Assembly: GCF_900187615.1 (NCBI RefSeq)
Contig: NZ_FYDO01000013.1
Coordinates: forward strand, 62,001 to 126,000
DNA: 64,000 nt
Source of the DNA: Pseudomonas sp. Irchel s3f7
GTDB taxonomy: Bacteria > Pseudomonadota > Gammaproteobacteria > Pseudomonadales > Pseudomonadaceae
Reading direction: 5' to 3'
Below, piece by piece: positions 1-8,980 of the stretch (position 1 is its first letter; every line of letters starts with the position of its first letter). The notes beneath the pieces were generated by a model, which ran no database searches, had not been told where the DNA came from, and saw only the letters and a program-made list of their open reading frames with translations. The translations under genes and the position numbers were made by a program.

Positions 1-28
1 TGTACTCACCAGCGAGGCGCTCGAGGCG

Positions 29-523
29 TTAGTCGCGGTGGTACTTGTGGTGCTTGCGATGACCATAGGCATGGCCACGGCCCGGATGGCCGTCACGGTA
101 GTAACGACGGTCATTATGGCTGCGATACGAACGATGATCGTCGTCGTGATCATTATCATTGTCGTACTCTTTGCCCATGTAGTTACCCAGTGCGCCACCG
201 GCACCGCCGCCCGCTGCGGAGCCGATCAGGCTGCCGGTGGTGCCGCCCACGCTGCGGCCGACCACGTTACCGCCTGCAGCACCCAACGCACCGCCAATGG
301 CGGCTTCGCCACGACTGTGTTTGTTTGCGCCGACTGCGCTACCACCCGCGCCACCCAGGGCAGCACCGATGGTGGAACCTGTATTGCCGCCTAACGACTG
401 ACCGACGACCGAGCCTAGAACCCCGCCCAATGCGCCGCCCACACCAGCTTCGGTGGTGCCGCCAGCAGAGGCAATGCCACTGACCAGGCCAAGGGACAAC
501 AAGAGAATCGAGGAGTACTTCAT
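29..523 (-). CDS. Glycine-zipper domain protein, exported
   Basis: A 164-residue protein with a typical Sec signal peptide (residues 1-20, ending in ...ASA). Residues 21 to about 115 form a glycine/alanine-rich stretch with repeated GxxxG spacing, the signature of glycine-zipper proteins that associate with or insert into membranes. The last 50 residues are charged and rich in His, Asp, Arg and Tyr. A GAGG ribosome site lies a few bases before the ATG at 521-523. It resembles the small outer-membrane or periplasmic glycine-zipper proteins common in Pseudomonas. No precise role can be given. The His/Asp-rich tail could bind metal, but that is only a guess. Confidence 0.8.
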   Translation of the reverse strand: MKYSSILLLSLGLVSGIASAGGTTEAGVGGALGGVLGSVVGQSLGGNTGSTIGAALGGAGGSAVGANKHSRGEAAIGGALGAAGGNVVGRSVGGTTGSLIGSAAGGGAGGALGNYMGKEYDNDNDHDDDHRSYRSHNDRRYYRDGHPGRGHAYGHRKHHKYHRD

Positions 524-603
524 GGGGGAACCTCAAGGGGATGACGATGCGATCCTGAGGCTCCGAATTGTGCGTGACAATCGAAATCCGACGAATAACA
601 CGA

Positions 604-623
604 CTTGTATACAATTGTGCAAG
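604..623. promoter_or_regulatory. Palindromic operator-like site
   Basis: CTTG-TATACAATTGTG-CAAG contains the perfect 10-bp palindrome TTGTATACAA, of the type bound by GntR-family repressors. It lies 81 bp upstream of the glycine-zipper gene. No regulator gene is adjacent, so this is only a candidate. Confidence 0.25.
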
Positions 624-678
624 TTACTGTTTTCTGGATGGAACTTAACTTTTTTTCGCCGGTCTTTTACTTATTCCC

Positions 679-713
679 GAAGGCTGTTTTCATTTGAAAA
701 CGGCCTTTTTTGT
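679..713 (+). terminator. Rho-independent terminator reading rightward
   Basis: An 11-bp stem (AGGCTGTTTTC / GAAAACGGCCT, one G-T pair) with an ATTT loop is followed by six T residues on the + strand. No + strand gene ends here, so it may terminate an unannotated small RNA starting in 540-620. I recall an sRNA (P34) annotated near this locus in PAO1, but cannot confirm homology. Confidence 0.6.
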
Positions 714-752
714 GGGCGATTGAAATGTTTTTGCGTGGCCCATCAAGAATTT

Positions 753-808
753 AAAAGATCGCAGCCTTTGGCAGCTCCTACAGGGATTGCCGAAGGCTGC
801 GATTTTTT
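753..808. repeat. REP-like palindrome
   Basis: Inverted arms related to AAATCGCAGCCTTCGGCA surround a short loop containing ctcctacaggg. The same sequence family forms the long palindrome at 52493-52560. Confidence 0.7.
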
Positions 809-817
809 GATTTTGCG

Positions 818-3166
818 TTACGCCGACCGGGCCATAATCAACCCCGAGTCACTCGCCGCCTCCAGGCGGATCGCCACGAACTTCGACGTCGGTGTATGGC
901 TACCATCACCGATGCTTTCCAGTGGCACCAACGGGTTCACTTCCGGATAGTACGCCGCCGCTTGCCCGGCCGGGATGTCGAATGCCAGCAGCGTGAAGCC
1001 TTTCACCCGGCGCTCGACGCCATCGTCCCAGATCGAAACGATGTCGGCCTTCTGACCAGGCTTGAAGCCCAGGCGGATGATGTCGGCTTCGTTGACGAAC
1101 AATACATCGCGTTGTCCCTTCACGCCGCGATATCGGTCATTAAGGCCATAGATCGTGGTGTTGTACTGATCGTGGGAACGCATCGATTGCATGATCAGGT
1201 CCGGCAGCACGCCGGTGGCGCGGGTGCGCTCGTGGACCAGATCCTTGGGCAACCTGTTGGGTTTGAAAGTGGCCCGGCCCGACGCGGTGTTCCATTTGCG
1301 CGCACCGGCGCTGTTGCCGAGGTAGAAACCGCCCGGGTGCTTGATCTTCTCGTTGAAGTCTTTGAAGTTGGGGAGGGTGTCGGCGATCAGGTCGCGGATG
1401 CGGCCGTAGTCGGCCACCAGCCAGTTCCAGTCCACCGGATGGCTGCCCAGCGTCGCAGCAGCGATCCCGGCGAGGATCGCCGGCTCCGAGCGCATCTGGT
1501 TCGACAGCGGCTGCAACTGGCCGTTGGAGGCGTGGACCATGCTGAAGGAGTCTTCGACGGTCACCGCTTGCGGGCCTTCGAACTGGATATCGATGTCAGT
1601 CCGGCCCAGGCACGGCAGGATCAGCGCGTCTTTGCCGTGGGTCAGGTGGCTGCGGTTGAGCTTGGTGCTGATCTGCACGGTCAGGTCGCAGTTTTGCAGC
1701 GCCTGGAAGGTCCGTGGGCTGTCCGGGGTGGCTTGGGCAAAGTTGCCGCCCAGGCCGATGAAGACTTTTGCCCGGCCTTCGGCCATGGCGTGAATGGCCT
1801 CGACCACGTTGTGACCGTGGGCGCGCGGTACCTTGAACTGGAAGCGATGCTCCAGCGCGTCGAGAAACGCCGCTGGCGGGCGCTCATTGATGCCCATGGT
1901 CCGGTCGCCCTGCACGTTGCTGTGGCCTCGCACCGGACACAGGCCGGCACCCGGTCGGCCGATGTTGCCGCGCAGCAGCATCAGGTTGGCGATTTCCTGA
2001 ATGGTCGCCACCGAATGACGATGCTGAGTGATGCCCATGGCCCAGCACATGATGACGTTCTTGCCCTTGGCATACATGCGCGCCGCTTGCTCGATCTCCT
2101 CGAGGGTCAGGCCGGATTGCTCGATGATCTGTTCCCACGGGGTGTCATCGATGGTCGCCAGATAATCCAGCACGTTGACGCTGTGTTCATTGAGGAAGTC
2201 GTGATCGAACACCGCCGGGGCGCCGGTCTTTTGCGCGTCGCGTTCCCACAGCAGAAGGAATTTCGCCATGCCGCGCATGATCGCCATGTCGCCGCCGAGT
2301 GCCGGGCGGAAGAAGGCGGTGTTGGTCGGCTTGTCGCGGTTGGTGAGCATTTCGATCGGATGCTGCGGATGCTGGAAGCGCTCCAGCCCGCGCTCCTTCA
2401 GCGGATTGATGCACACCACTTGCGCGCCGCGATTCACCGCTTCACGCAAGGGTTCGAGCATCCGCGGGTGGTTGGTGCCGGGGTTCTGGCCCCAGACGAA
2501 GATTGCATCGGCGTCTTCAAAGTCGTCGAAGGTCACGGTGCCTTTGCCGACGCCAACGCTCTGCGCCAACGCGACACCGCTGGCTTCGTGACACATGTTC
2601 GAGCAGTCAGGGAAGTTGTTGGTGCCGTAGGCGCGTACGAACAGCTGGTACAAAAAAGCCGCTTCGTTGCTGGCGCGGCCCGAGGTGTAGAACTCGGCCT
2701 GATTGGGGCTCGCCAAGCCGTTCAAGTGTTTGGCGATCAGGGCGAAGGCGTCGTCCCAACTGATTGGCTTGTAGCGATCGGTTTCGGCGTCGTAGCTCAT
2801 TGGCTCGGTCAGGCGACCTTGATATTCGAGCCAATAGTCGCTTTGTTCCAGCAATGAGGTGACGCTGTGTTTGGCGAAGAACTTGCCATCGACACGGCGT
2901 TTGGTCGCTTCCCAGTTCACCGCTTTGGCGCCGTTCTCGCAGAACATCACCATGCCCTTTTCCGGCGAATCGCCCCAGGCGCAACCGGGGCAGTCGAAGC
3001 CACCGTTCTGGTTGGTCTTGAGCATTATGCGGAGATTTTTCAGCGCGTTGTCGCTGGTCATCCAGGCCTGGGCCACACTGATCAGCGCACCCCAGCCACC
3101 GGCCGGACCTCTGTAGGGCTTGTAGCGAGGGACGGGTTTCTGGTCGGCTTGGCGGTGTTGACTCAC
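818..3166 (-). CDS. FdhF/YdeP-family molybdopterin oxidoreductase
   Basis: A 782-residue oxidoreductase of the alpha subunit type that binds a bis-molybdopterin guanine dinucleotide. The early CPGCAW segment, the stretch reading YTSGRASNEAAFLYQ, the GQNPGTNHPRM loop and the C-terminal molydopterin-binding region match the YdeP branch of formate dehydrogenase-like proteins. E. coli YdeP is linked to acid resistance; the physiological substrate is unknown. I chose the GTG start at 3164-3166 because it overlaps the fdhD stop by four bases (GTGA) and the protein then begins MSQHRQ, as relatives do. A longer open frame upstream reads through fdhD and is not credible. It is probably co-transcribed with fdhD, whose product sulfurates its cofactor. 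Confidence 0.9.
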   Translation of the reverse strand: MSQHRQADQKPVPRYKPYRGPAGGWGALISVAQAWMTSDNALKNLRIMLKTNQNGGFDCPGCAWGDSPEKGMVMFCENGAKAVNWEATKRRVDGKFFAKHSVTSLLEQSDYWLEYQGRLTEPMSYDAETDRYKPISWDDAFALIAKHLNGLASPNQAEFYTSGRASNEAAFLYQLFVRAYGTNNFPDCSNMCHEASGVALAQSVGVGKGTVTFDDFEDADAIFVWGQNPGTNHPRMLEPLREAVNRGAQVVCINPLKERGLERFQHPQHPIEMLTNRDKPTNTAFFRPALGGDMAIMRGMAKFLLLWERDAQKTGAPAVFDHDFLNEHSVNVLDYLATIDDTPWEQIIEQSGLTLEEIEQAARMYAKGKNVIMCWAMGITQHRHSVATIQEIANLMLLRGNIGRPGAGLCPVRGHSNVQGDRTMGINERPPAAFLDALEHRFQFKVPRAHGHNVVEAIHAMAEGRAKVFIGLGGNFAQATPDSPRTFQALQNCDLTVQISTKLNRSHLTHGKDALILPCLGRTDIDIQFEGPQAVTVEDSFSMVHASNGQLQPLSNQMRSEPAILAGIAAATLGSHPVDWNWLVADYGRIRDLIADTLPNFKDFNEKIKHPGGFYLGNSAGARKWNTASGRATFKPNRLPKDLVHERTRATGVLPDLIMQSMRSHDQYNTTIYGLNDRYRGVKGQRDVLFVNEADIIRLGFKPGQKADIVSIWDDGVERRVKGFTLLAFDIPAGQAAAYYPEVNPLVPLESIGDGSHTPTSKFVAIRLEAASDSGLIMARSA

Positions 3167-4002
3167 GCTTGGTTCTCCATCGCGGGGCTGTAGACCCGCG
3201 GCGCATTCTTTTGCGGCAGGTGAATGAGATTGAGGTTGTGGCGCCGGGCCCATTGCACGGCAAGGCCGGTGGGGGCCGACAGGCTGACCAGCGTTTGAAT
3301 GCCGGCACGCAGGACTTTCTGGATCAGTTCGAGGCTGCAACGGCTGGTGACGATCGCCAGCCCGCCAGCGGTCGGGATCTTTTGTCGGATCAGGCCGCCG
3401 ATCAATTTGTCGAGGGCGTTGTGCCGACCGATGTCTTCACGGCCCAGCAGCAACTCGCCCTGGTCATTCATGAACACCGCCGCATGCACTGCACCGCAAT
3501 GCTGGCCCAGCGGCTGGAACGCTCCAATGCGCTGGCGCAGTCCGTCGAGCCATTCGGCGGGTGGCAGCGGCGCGCCGGGTAAAACTTTCAGGTCCGGCAA
3601 TGCCTGCTCGACCGCCTCCACGCCGCACAACCCGCAACCGCTGGTGCCGGCCAGTTGCCGACGCTGTTGCTTGAGGTTCCAGAAGGCGCGATTGGCGATG
3701 GTCACTTGCGCGTATTGCGCCGACCCCGAGCCACTGAGTTGCAGGTCATAAATGTCCGTGGCGTCCTCGATGATGCCGCTGCCCAGGCTGAAGCCGACAA
3801 TGAAGTCTTCCAGATCTGTGGGCGTCACCAGCATGACCGCCTGGCTGATGCCGTTGAAGGCAATGGCCAGCGCCACTTCTTCGGCCAGCGCGGTGCTGGC
3901 CGATTCCGAGTACTCAAGATTGCTGTAGCTGTATGTCTGGCTTGCGGCGGGCGCGGGCGTTTCGAGGGCAGGCGCCGCGCAGGCAGGGCGCTTGGTGTTC
4001 AT
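3163..4002 (-). CDS. fdhD: Formate dehydrogenase accessory sulfurtransferase FdhD
   Basis: A 279-residue FdhD homologue. This family passes sulfur from the cysteine desulfurase IscS to the molybdenum cofactor of formate dehydrogenases. The conserved CGLC pair is present (Cys123 and Cys126), as are the downstream GREDIGRHNA and SRCSLELIQK segments. It overlaps the following oxidoreductase gene by four bases, which points to translational coupling and a direct maturation role for that enzyme. The first 25 residues are Ala/Pro-rich and poorly conserved. The 263-bp gap to the divergent LysM gene contains ATCTA-CCGA-TAGAT near 4074-4087, a possible operator; I see no adjacent regulator gene. Confidence 0.95.
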   Translation of the reverse strand: MNTKRPACAAPALETPAPAASQTYSYSNLEYSESASTALAEEVALAIAFNGISQAVMLVTPTDLEDFIVGFSLGSGIIEDATDIYDLQLSGSGSAQYAQVTIANRAFWNLKQQRRQLAGTSGCGLCGVEAVEQALPDLKVLPGAPLPPAEWLDGLRQRIGAFQPLGQHCGAVHAAVFMNDQGELLLGREDIGRHNALDKLIGGLIRQKIPTAGGLAIVTSRCSLELIQKVLRAGIQTLVSLSAPTGLAVQWARRHNLNLIHLPQKNAPRVYSPAMENQA

Positions 4003-4265
4003 GGCATCACCGACGGTTTGATCAGCTTTAAGACTAGGCGTGACAACATGTCGCGTCTAATCGCTATTACTGATCTACCGATAGATGCGCTCGATCAAGC
4101 TCGGCCAGCGATTGCGGATAAATCGCGAAACAGGCTTGCGCGAGCATGCTGGATGTCGATCTTCGCTCCAGGCGGGAAGCGGCGTCATTGGTCGGGTTGA
4201 ATTCGCAAAGGGCGACTGTGGTCTAGGCTTTGATGTCTGGAACCCAAACCCAAGGAGAGTGAAAC

Positions 4266-4706
4266 ATGAGTCTTTTCAGCTTTATCAAAGAAGCAGGCGA
4301 GAAGCTTATTGATCTACTGACGCCGGGCAATGCCAATGCCAGTGAGCAGTTGAAGGAACACATCAGCAAGGTTGGCCTGGGTAATCCGAATGTACAGGCG
4401 ACGGTCGACGGCGACAAAGTCACCGTGACCGGTGAAGTCGCGAGTCAGGAAGAGAAAGAAAAGATCCTGCTGGCATTGGGCAACATTGCCGGGGTTGGCA
4501 GTGTGGATGATCAGATCACTGTGACAGGACCGGTGGTCGCTGCCGCGCGTTTTGTGGTGGTGAAAAAAGGCGACACCCTCAGCGCGATTTCCCTGAGCGT
4601 GTATGGCAATGCCAACCAGTACAACAAAATCTTCGAGGCCAACAAGCCGATGCTGTCGCACCCGGACAAGATTTATCCGGGGCAGACACTGCGAATTCCC
4701 GAGTAA
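4266..4706 (+). CDS. BON + LysM domain protein (Kbp/YgaU-like)
   Basis: A 146-residue protein with a BON domain (about residues 25-90) followed by a LysM peptidoglycan-binding domain (about 95-144, [11 protein letters not shown] to YPGQTLRIP). The architecture and length match E. coli Kbp (YgaU), a cytoplasmic potassium-binding protein, and the Pseudomonas 'LysM' protein. There is no signal peptide. The start is supported by AAGGAG seven bases before the ATG. A REP pair follows the stop codon. Confidence 0.9.
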   Translation: MSLFSFIKEAGEKLIDLLTPGNANASEQLKEHISKVGLGNPNVQATVDGDKVTVTGEVASQEEKEKILLALGNIAGVGSVDDQITVTGPVVAAARFVVVKKGDTLSAISLSVYGNANQYNKIFEANKPMLSHPDKIYPGQTLRIPE

Positions 4707-4715
4707 CACAAAGCC

Positions 4716-4846
4716 TGTGGCGAGGGAGCTTGCTCCCGCTGGAGTGCGAAGTACTCCCAATTTGGTTAATGCGTTCTCTCTGATAGATCGCATCAGCTGA
4801 ATGGCGACTGCTGCGCAGCCGAGCGGGAGCAAGCTCCCTCGCCACA
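4716..4846. repeat. Paired REP elements, inverted
   Basis: TGTGGCGAGGGAGCTTGCTC at the left and its complement at 4822-4846 face each other across about 80 bp, as in a REPIN. The element sits between the convergent LysM and YrfG-like genes. Confidence 0.8.
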
Positions 4847-4861
4847 TTGACCGTGTCAGGT

Positions 4862-5524
4862 CTACAGCCCTGCAATCAAATCCCGATAATCCTCAACCGC
4901 CGCAAACTCTGCGGTGTCCTTCGGCCCTTTGCGGCTGTCGGGTTCGCGTACGGCCAGCAAATGCGCCACACCAAAATCCCGTGCACTGCGCAGAATCGGC
5001 AGGGTGTCGTCGATAAACAGGCTGCGCGCCGGGTCGAAATCGATGTCGGCTTGCAAGGCGTCCCAGAACTGCGGGTTTTCTTTGGGGAAGCCGTAATCGT
5101 GGGAGCTGATCAGGCGCTCGAAGTACGGTGCCAGCTCGATTTTTTCCAGCTTCAACGACAGCGAATCACGATGGGCGTTGGTGATCAGCACCACGCGTTT
5201 GCCGGCCTGCTTGATCGCGGCGAGAAAAATGTCTGCGTCCGGGCGCAGGGCGATCAGATGGGCGGTTTCCAGTTTCAGGTCGCGCACGGGTAATTTCAGT
5301 TCGGCACTCCAGAAATCCAGGCAGTACCACTGCAACTGGCCGGCATTGCGTTCGAACAACGGCTGCAACTCCAGTTCAGCCATGGCCCGGCTGACGCCGT
5401 GCAACTCTGCATAGCGTTGGGGCAAATGTTCGAGCCAGAAATGGTTATCGAAATGCAGGTCCAGCAACGTGCCGTCCATGTCCAGCAGAACGGTATCGAT
5501 GTCGGACCAGGGTAGTGAAGGCAT
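4862..5524 (-). CDS. yrfG: HAD-family GMP/IMP nucleotidase (YrfG-like)
   Basis: A 220-residue haloacid-dehalogenase hydrolase. Motif I is DMDGT (Asp15 nucleophile, Asp17 acid/base), motif II is the LITNAH segment, and the acidic motif is FIDDT. The length, the DLHFDNHFW stretch after motif I and the position beside nudE and cysQ match the YrfG purine-nucleotide 5'-nucleotidases, which act on GMP and IMP. It is divergent from nudE across an 88-bp gap that must hold both promoters. Confidence 0.88.
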   Translation of the reverse strand: MPSLPWSDIDTVLLDMDGTLLDLHFDNHFWLEHLPQRYAELHGVSRAMAELELQPLFERNAGQLQWYCLDFWSAELKLPVRDLKLETAHLIALRPDADIFLAAIKQAGKRVVLITNAHRDSLSLKLEKIELAPYFERLISSHDYGFPKENPQFWDALQADIDFDPARSLFIDDTLPILRSARDFGVAHLLAVREPDSRKGPKDTAEFAAVEDYRDLIAGL

Positions 5525-5612
5525 GGCAACTTCTCGGGCGGTAGAAAGATTTCTGGCGTAAACAATCGGGAAAGCCGCGTTATAGTACCGCGTTCACGCC
5601 AAGGAGCTTTGC

Positions 5613-6176
5613 ATGCGCCAGAAACCCACCATACTCGCCCGCGAAATTGTCGCCACCAGTCGATTGTTCTGCGTGGAAGAGCTGAAACTGCGCTTTTCCA
5701 ACGGCGTGGAGCGCACGTATGAGCGCCTTGTCGGCAAGGGGGCCGGGTACGGCGCAGTGATGATCGTGGCGATGCTGGATGCCGAACATGCGGTATTGGT
5801 CGAGGAATACTGCGGCGGTACCGATGAATATGAGATGTCCCTGCCCAAGGGCTTGATCGAGCCGGGCGAAGACGTGCTGGCGGCGGCTGAACGTGAACTC
5901 AAGGAAGAGGCCGGTTTCGGCGCGCGTCAGCTTGAGCACTTGACCGAGTTGTCATTGTCCCCCGGCTACATGAGCCAGAAAATTCAAGTGGTGTTGGCCA
6001 CCGATCTGTACGAAGAGCGCCTGGAGGGTGATGAGCCCGAGCCGATGGGCGTGAGCAAGGTCAACCTGCGCGAGTTGTCGGCCTTGGCGCAGAATCCGCA
6101 ATTTACCGAAGGCCGCGCCTTGGCGGCGCTGTACCTGGCCCGTGACCTCTTGACCCAGCGTGGAGCGTTTCAGTGA
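5613..6176 (+). CDS. nudE: ADP compounds hydrolase NudE
   Basis: A 187-residue Nudix hydrolase. The Nudix box is intact at residues 80-102 (G-x5-E-x7-RELKEEAGF), with the metal-binding glutamates in place. NudE enzymes hydrolyse ADP-ribose, NADH and Ap3A. The stop codon overlaps the GTG start of cysQ, so the two are almost certainly one transcript. The pairing is also found in other pseudomonads. Confidence 0.93.
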   Translation: MRQKPTILAREIVATSRLFCVEELKLRFSNGVERTYERLVGKGAGYGAVMIVAMLDAEHAVLVEEYCGGTDEYEMSLPKGLIEPGEDVLAAAERELKEEAGFGARQLEHLTELSLSPGYMSQKIQVVLATDLYEERLEGDEPEPMGVSKVNLRELSALAQNPQFTEGRALAALYLARDLLTQRGAFQ

Positions 6177-7003
6177 CGAACTTTTCTCATCCATTGATGG
6201 CGCCGATTGTTGAGCTGGCGTTGCAGGCGGGCGATGCGATCCTGCCGTTCTGGCGCACGGGCACGGCCGTCACCGCCAAGTCGGATGACTCCCCGGTGAC
6301 CGCGGCGGATCTGGCAGCCCACCACCTGATTCTCGCGGGCCTGACCGCACTCGACCCGAGCATCCCGGTGCTGTCGGAAGAGGACGCCAACATCCCCCAA
6401 AGCGTTCGCGCCGGATGGCAGCGCTGGTGGTTGGTCGACCCGCTGGATGGCACCAAGGAATTCATCAGCGGCAGCGAAGAATTCACCGTCAACATTGCCC
6501 TGGTTGAAAACGGTCGCGTGGTGTTCGGCGTGGTCTCGATGCCGACCAACGGTCGTTTTTACGTCGGCGGCGCCGGGCTCGGTGCGTGGCGAGGTGACAA
6601 GGGCGGCACGCCAGTGGCGATTCAGGTGCGTGATGTTTTAGCGCCTGGCGAAGCGTTCACTGTGGTTGCCAGTCGTCGTCACTCCAGCCCGGAGCAGGAG
6701 CGTTTGCTGGCCGGGTTGAGCGCCAGCCTTGGCGAATTGCAATTGGCGAATATCGGCAGCTCGCTGAAATTCTGCCTGTTGGCCGAAGGCGCGGCGGATT
6801 GCTATCCACGCCTGGCACCGACTTCGCAGTGGGATACCGCTGCCGCACAAGGCGTGCTGGAAGGGGCGGGCGGGGAAGTGCTGGATCTGAGCGGCGAACC
6901 GTTCTGCTATCCGGCGCGGGAGTCGCTGTTGAATGGATTCTTCCTGGCCTTGCCGGCGAAGGCGGCATGGCGGGAGCAGTTGCTGGCGCTCGCGATCCTG
7001 TAG
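6173..7003 (+). CDS. cysQ: 3'(2'),5'-bisphosphate nucleotidase CysQ
   Basis: A 276-residue inositol-monophosphatase-superfamily protein. The metal-binding motif DPLDGTKEF and the C-terminal WDTAAAQGVLEGAGG are intact, as is the EEDA segment. CysQ removes the phosphate from PAP formed during sulfate assimilation, so it protects the cell from PAP build-up. The start is a GTG overlapping the nudE stop by four bases; the alternative ATGs lie well inside the conserved domain. A REP element begins at the stop codon. Confidence 0.93.
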   Translation: MTNFSHPLMAPIVELALQAGDAILPFWRTGTAVTAKSDDSPVTAADLAAHHLILAGLTALDPSIPVLSEEDANIPQSVRAGWQRWWLVDPLDGTKEFISGSEEFTVNIALVENGRVVFGVVSMPTNGRFYVGGAGLGAWRGDKGGTPVAIQVRDVLAPGEAFTVVASRRHSSPEQERLLAGLSASLGELQLANIGSSLKFCLLAEGAADCYPRLAPTSQWDTAAAQGVLEGAGGEVLDLSGEPFCYPARESLLNGFFLALPAKAAWREQLLALAIL

Positions 7004-7077
7004 GAGCTGGCTTGCCGGCGAAGCGGTGTGTCAGGCACACCGCGTTGCATCATTCGCCAGCAAGCCGGCTCCTACAG
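6999..7077. repeat. REP pair
   Basis: TGTAGGAGCTGGCTTGCCGG and its complement are separated by a short spacer containing the small hairpin GTGTGTCAGGCACAC. It lies between the convergent cysQ and thioesterase genes. Confidence 0.8.
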
Positions 7078-7089
7078 AGGTAGTGGCGC

Positions 7090-7545
7090 TTAACGGTGCA
7101 TCACGTACTGCCCGACAAACCTCACCGCCACCTCATCACTGCCCTCATTCACCACCCGCGTGTTCAACGTCAACCGCGCTCGGCTGTATCGCTGGAAGGT
7201 GGTCAAAAACTTCTTCCACACGACCGGGTCCGGCGCCTGGCAAATGGCGTTGGCATCGCCCGTCACCGGTAGCGGGTAGCTGATCTGCCCTTCCTGAATC
7301 ACGATGTGCCCGTCCGTAATGCCTTCTTCTTTCAGACGCAGGTGCAACCAGCCCCAACCGGCCAGGACGGCGCCGCAATACAGGCTGCCGCCAAACATGG
7401 TGCTCTTGTGGTTGACGTTGGCCTCCAACGGCAAGCGCAGGCGCAGTTGCTGGTCATGCCAGTCGAGCACCGTGAGGCCCATCTCCCGGGTGAGGGGAAT
7501 GTCGTGATGCAGGACGGATTCGAGTTGACGACTGTCGCGGCTCAT
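7090..7545 (-). CDS. Thioesterase domain protein (YiiD C-terminal type)
   Basis: A 151-residue hot-dog-fold protein resembling the YiiD C-terminal thioesterase domain. The NHKSTMFGGSLYCGAVL stretch corresponds to the conserved N-x-x-G-T-x-F-G-G active-site helix of this family, which is expected to act on acyl-CoA thioesters. No acetyltransferase domain is fused to it, unlike E. coli YiiD. The substrate is unknown. Confidence 0.8.
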   Translation of the reverse strand: MSRDSRQLESVLHHDIPLTREMGLTVLDWHDQQLRLRLPLEANVNHKSTMFGGSLYCGAVLAGWGWLHLRLKEEGITDGHIVIQEGQISYPLPVTGDANAICQAPDPVVWKKFLTTFQRYSRARLTLNTRVVNEGSDEVAVRFVGQYVMHR

Positions 7546-7585
7546 TCAATGACCTCTTGTTTGAAATGGATGACTGGACGGCCAC

Positions 7586-8980
7586 TCAATCGAGGTCGTC
7601 GGGTTGGGGACTTGCGCCACTGTCGGCGAAACTCAAGCCGTGCTTGCGCAGTTTGTCGTGCAGGGTCTTGCGCGGAATGCCGAGGGCTTCGGCGACGCTG
7701 CGCACTGAGCTGTGGGAACGTGCCAGTTCAGCAGCAATCAGGGTTTTTTCGAAGTTTTCCACTTGCTCGCTCAACCCGCCACTGACGACGTCTATCGCTG
7801 TGCCGAGACCACTCTGCGGCTCAGTGTTGTCCAGCGCCAATTCCAGACCCAGGGCAAAACGTTCAGCGGCATTTTGCAGTTCGCGAACATTGCCGGGCCA
7901 GGTGTGGCGCAGCAACAGCGCACGCTGACCGGGTTGCAGTTCATGGGGTGGCAAGCCGTGGCGGGCGCTGGCCTCATCGGCAAAATGCTGGAACATCACC
8001 AACGCATCTTCACCCCGCTCACGCAGCGGCGGAATGCGCAGCGGTGCGACGTTCAGGCGGTAATACAAGTCGGCGCGGAAGCGACCCTGATCGGCAGCCT
8101 GGCGCAGGTCTTCCTTGGTCGCGGCGATGATACGGATGTCGAGCGGGATCAGTTGATTGCCACCCAAGCGCTCGACCACGCGTTCTTGCAGCAAGCGCAG
8201 CAACTTCACCTGAACATCCAGGCTCATGCTTTCGATTTCATCCAGGAACAGCGTACCGCCATTGGCGAACTCGAACTTGCCGATGCGGCGTTTTTGCGCG
8301 CCGGTAAAGGCGCCGGGCTCGTGACCGAACAGCTCGCTTTCGACCACGGACTCGGCCAGCGCCCCGGCGTTGATCGCTACGAACGGACCGTTGCGCCGGT
8401 TGGACAAGTCGTGCAGCGCTCGGGCCACGACTTCTTTACCGGCCCCGGTTTCGCCGAGGATCAGCACATCAGCCTTGGTCGCCGCGAGTGCGCCGATTTG
8501 CTCGCGCAGGCGCAACATTGAGGCGGATTGCCCGACCAGACGCGTGCTCAACTCATTGCGATCACTCAGGGCCAGCCGCAGGCTGCGGTTGTCCAGCACC
8601 AGTCGGCGCAGGGCCAGGGCACGGCGCACGCTGTCGAGCAGAGCGTCGCTGGCGAAGGGTTTTTCCAGAAAGTCGTAAGCCCCGGCGCGCATGGCCTGCA
8701 CTGCCAGCGGCACGTCACCGTGACCAGTGATCAGCAACACCGGCAGGTCGGGATCCTGGGCATGAAGTTCAGTCAGCAGTTCGAGACCGTCCATCCCCGG
8801 CATGCGGATATCGCTCACCACCACGCCCGGCCAGTCGCGCTCAAGCTGCCCGGCCAAACCTTTGGCTTCGGCCAGCGGCAGAATTTTCAGGCCGGCCAGA
8901 TCCAGCGTCTGGCTCAGGGCCTGGCGCAGATGGGGATCGTCGTCGATCAACACGACCTGGATACGGTTGTCGATGGTCAT
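7586..8980 (-). CDS. dctD: Sigma-54-dependent response regulator DctD
   Basis: A 464-residue NtrC-type regulator. An N-terminal receiver domain (Asp57 the expected phosphorylation site) is followed by an AAA+ sigma-54-activating domain with Walker A GETGAGKE and the GAFTGA loop that contacts sigma-54. A C-terminal Fis-type helix-turn-helix follows. It overlaps the sensor kinase gene by four bases. By family and synteny this is the C4-dicarboxylate regulator DctD. The dctPQM transport genes that sit next to dctBD in PAO1 are not adjacent here, so the target operon must be elsewhere or different. Confidence 0.9.
   Translation of the reverse strand: MTIDNRIQVVLIDDDPHLRQALSQTLDLAGLKILPLAEAKGLAGQLERDWPGVVVSDIRMPGMDGLELLTELHAQDPDLPVLLITGHGDVPLAVQAMRAGAYDFLEKPFASDALLDSVRRALALRRLVLDNRSLRLALSDRNELSTRLVGQSASMLRLREQIGALAATKADVLILGETGAGKEVVARALHDLSNRRNGPFVAINAGALAESVVESELFGHEPGAFTGAQKRRIGKFEFANGGTLFLDEIESMSLDVQVKLLRLLQERVVERLGGNQLIPLDIRIIAATKEDLRQAADQGRFRADLYYRLNVAPLRIPPLRERGEDALVMFQHFADEASARHGLPPHELQPGQRALLLRHTWPGNVRELQNAAERFALGLELALDNTEPQSGLGTAIDVVSGGLSEQVENFEKTLIAAELARSHSSVRSVAEALGIPRKTLHDKLRKHGLSFADSGASPQPDDLD

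Noticed and set aside
896..2857. 653-codon open frame on the + strand opposite the FdhF-like gene
   Set aside because: High-GC antisense frame without domains; the minus-strand gene has clear family motifs.
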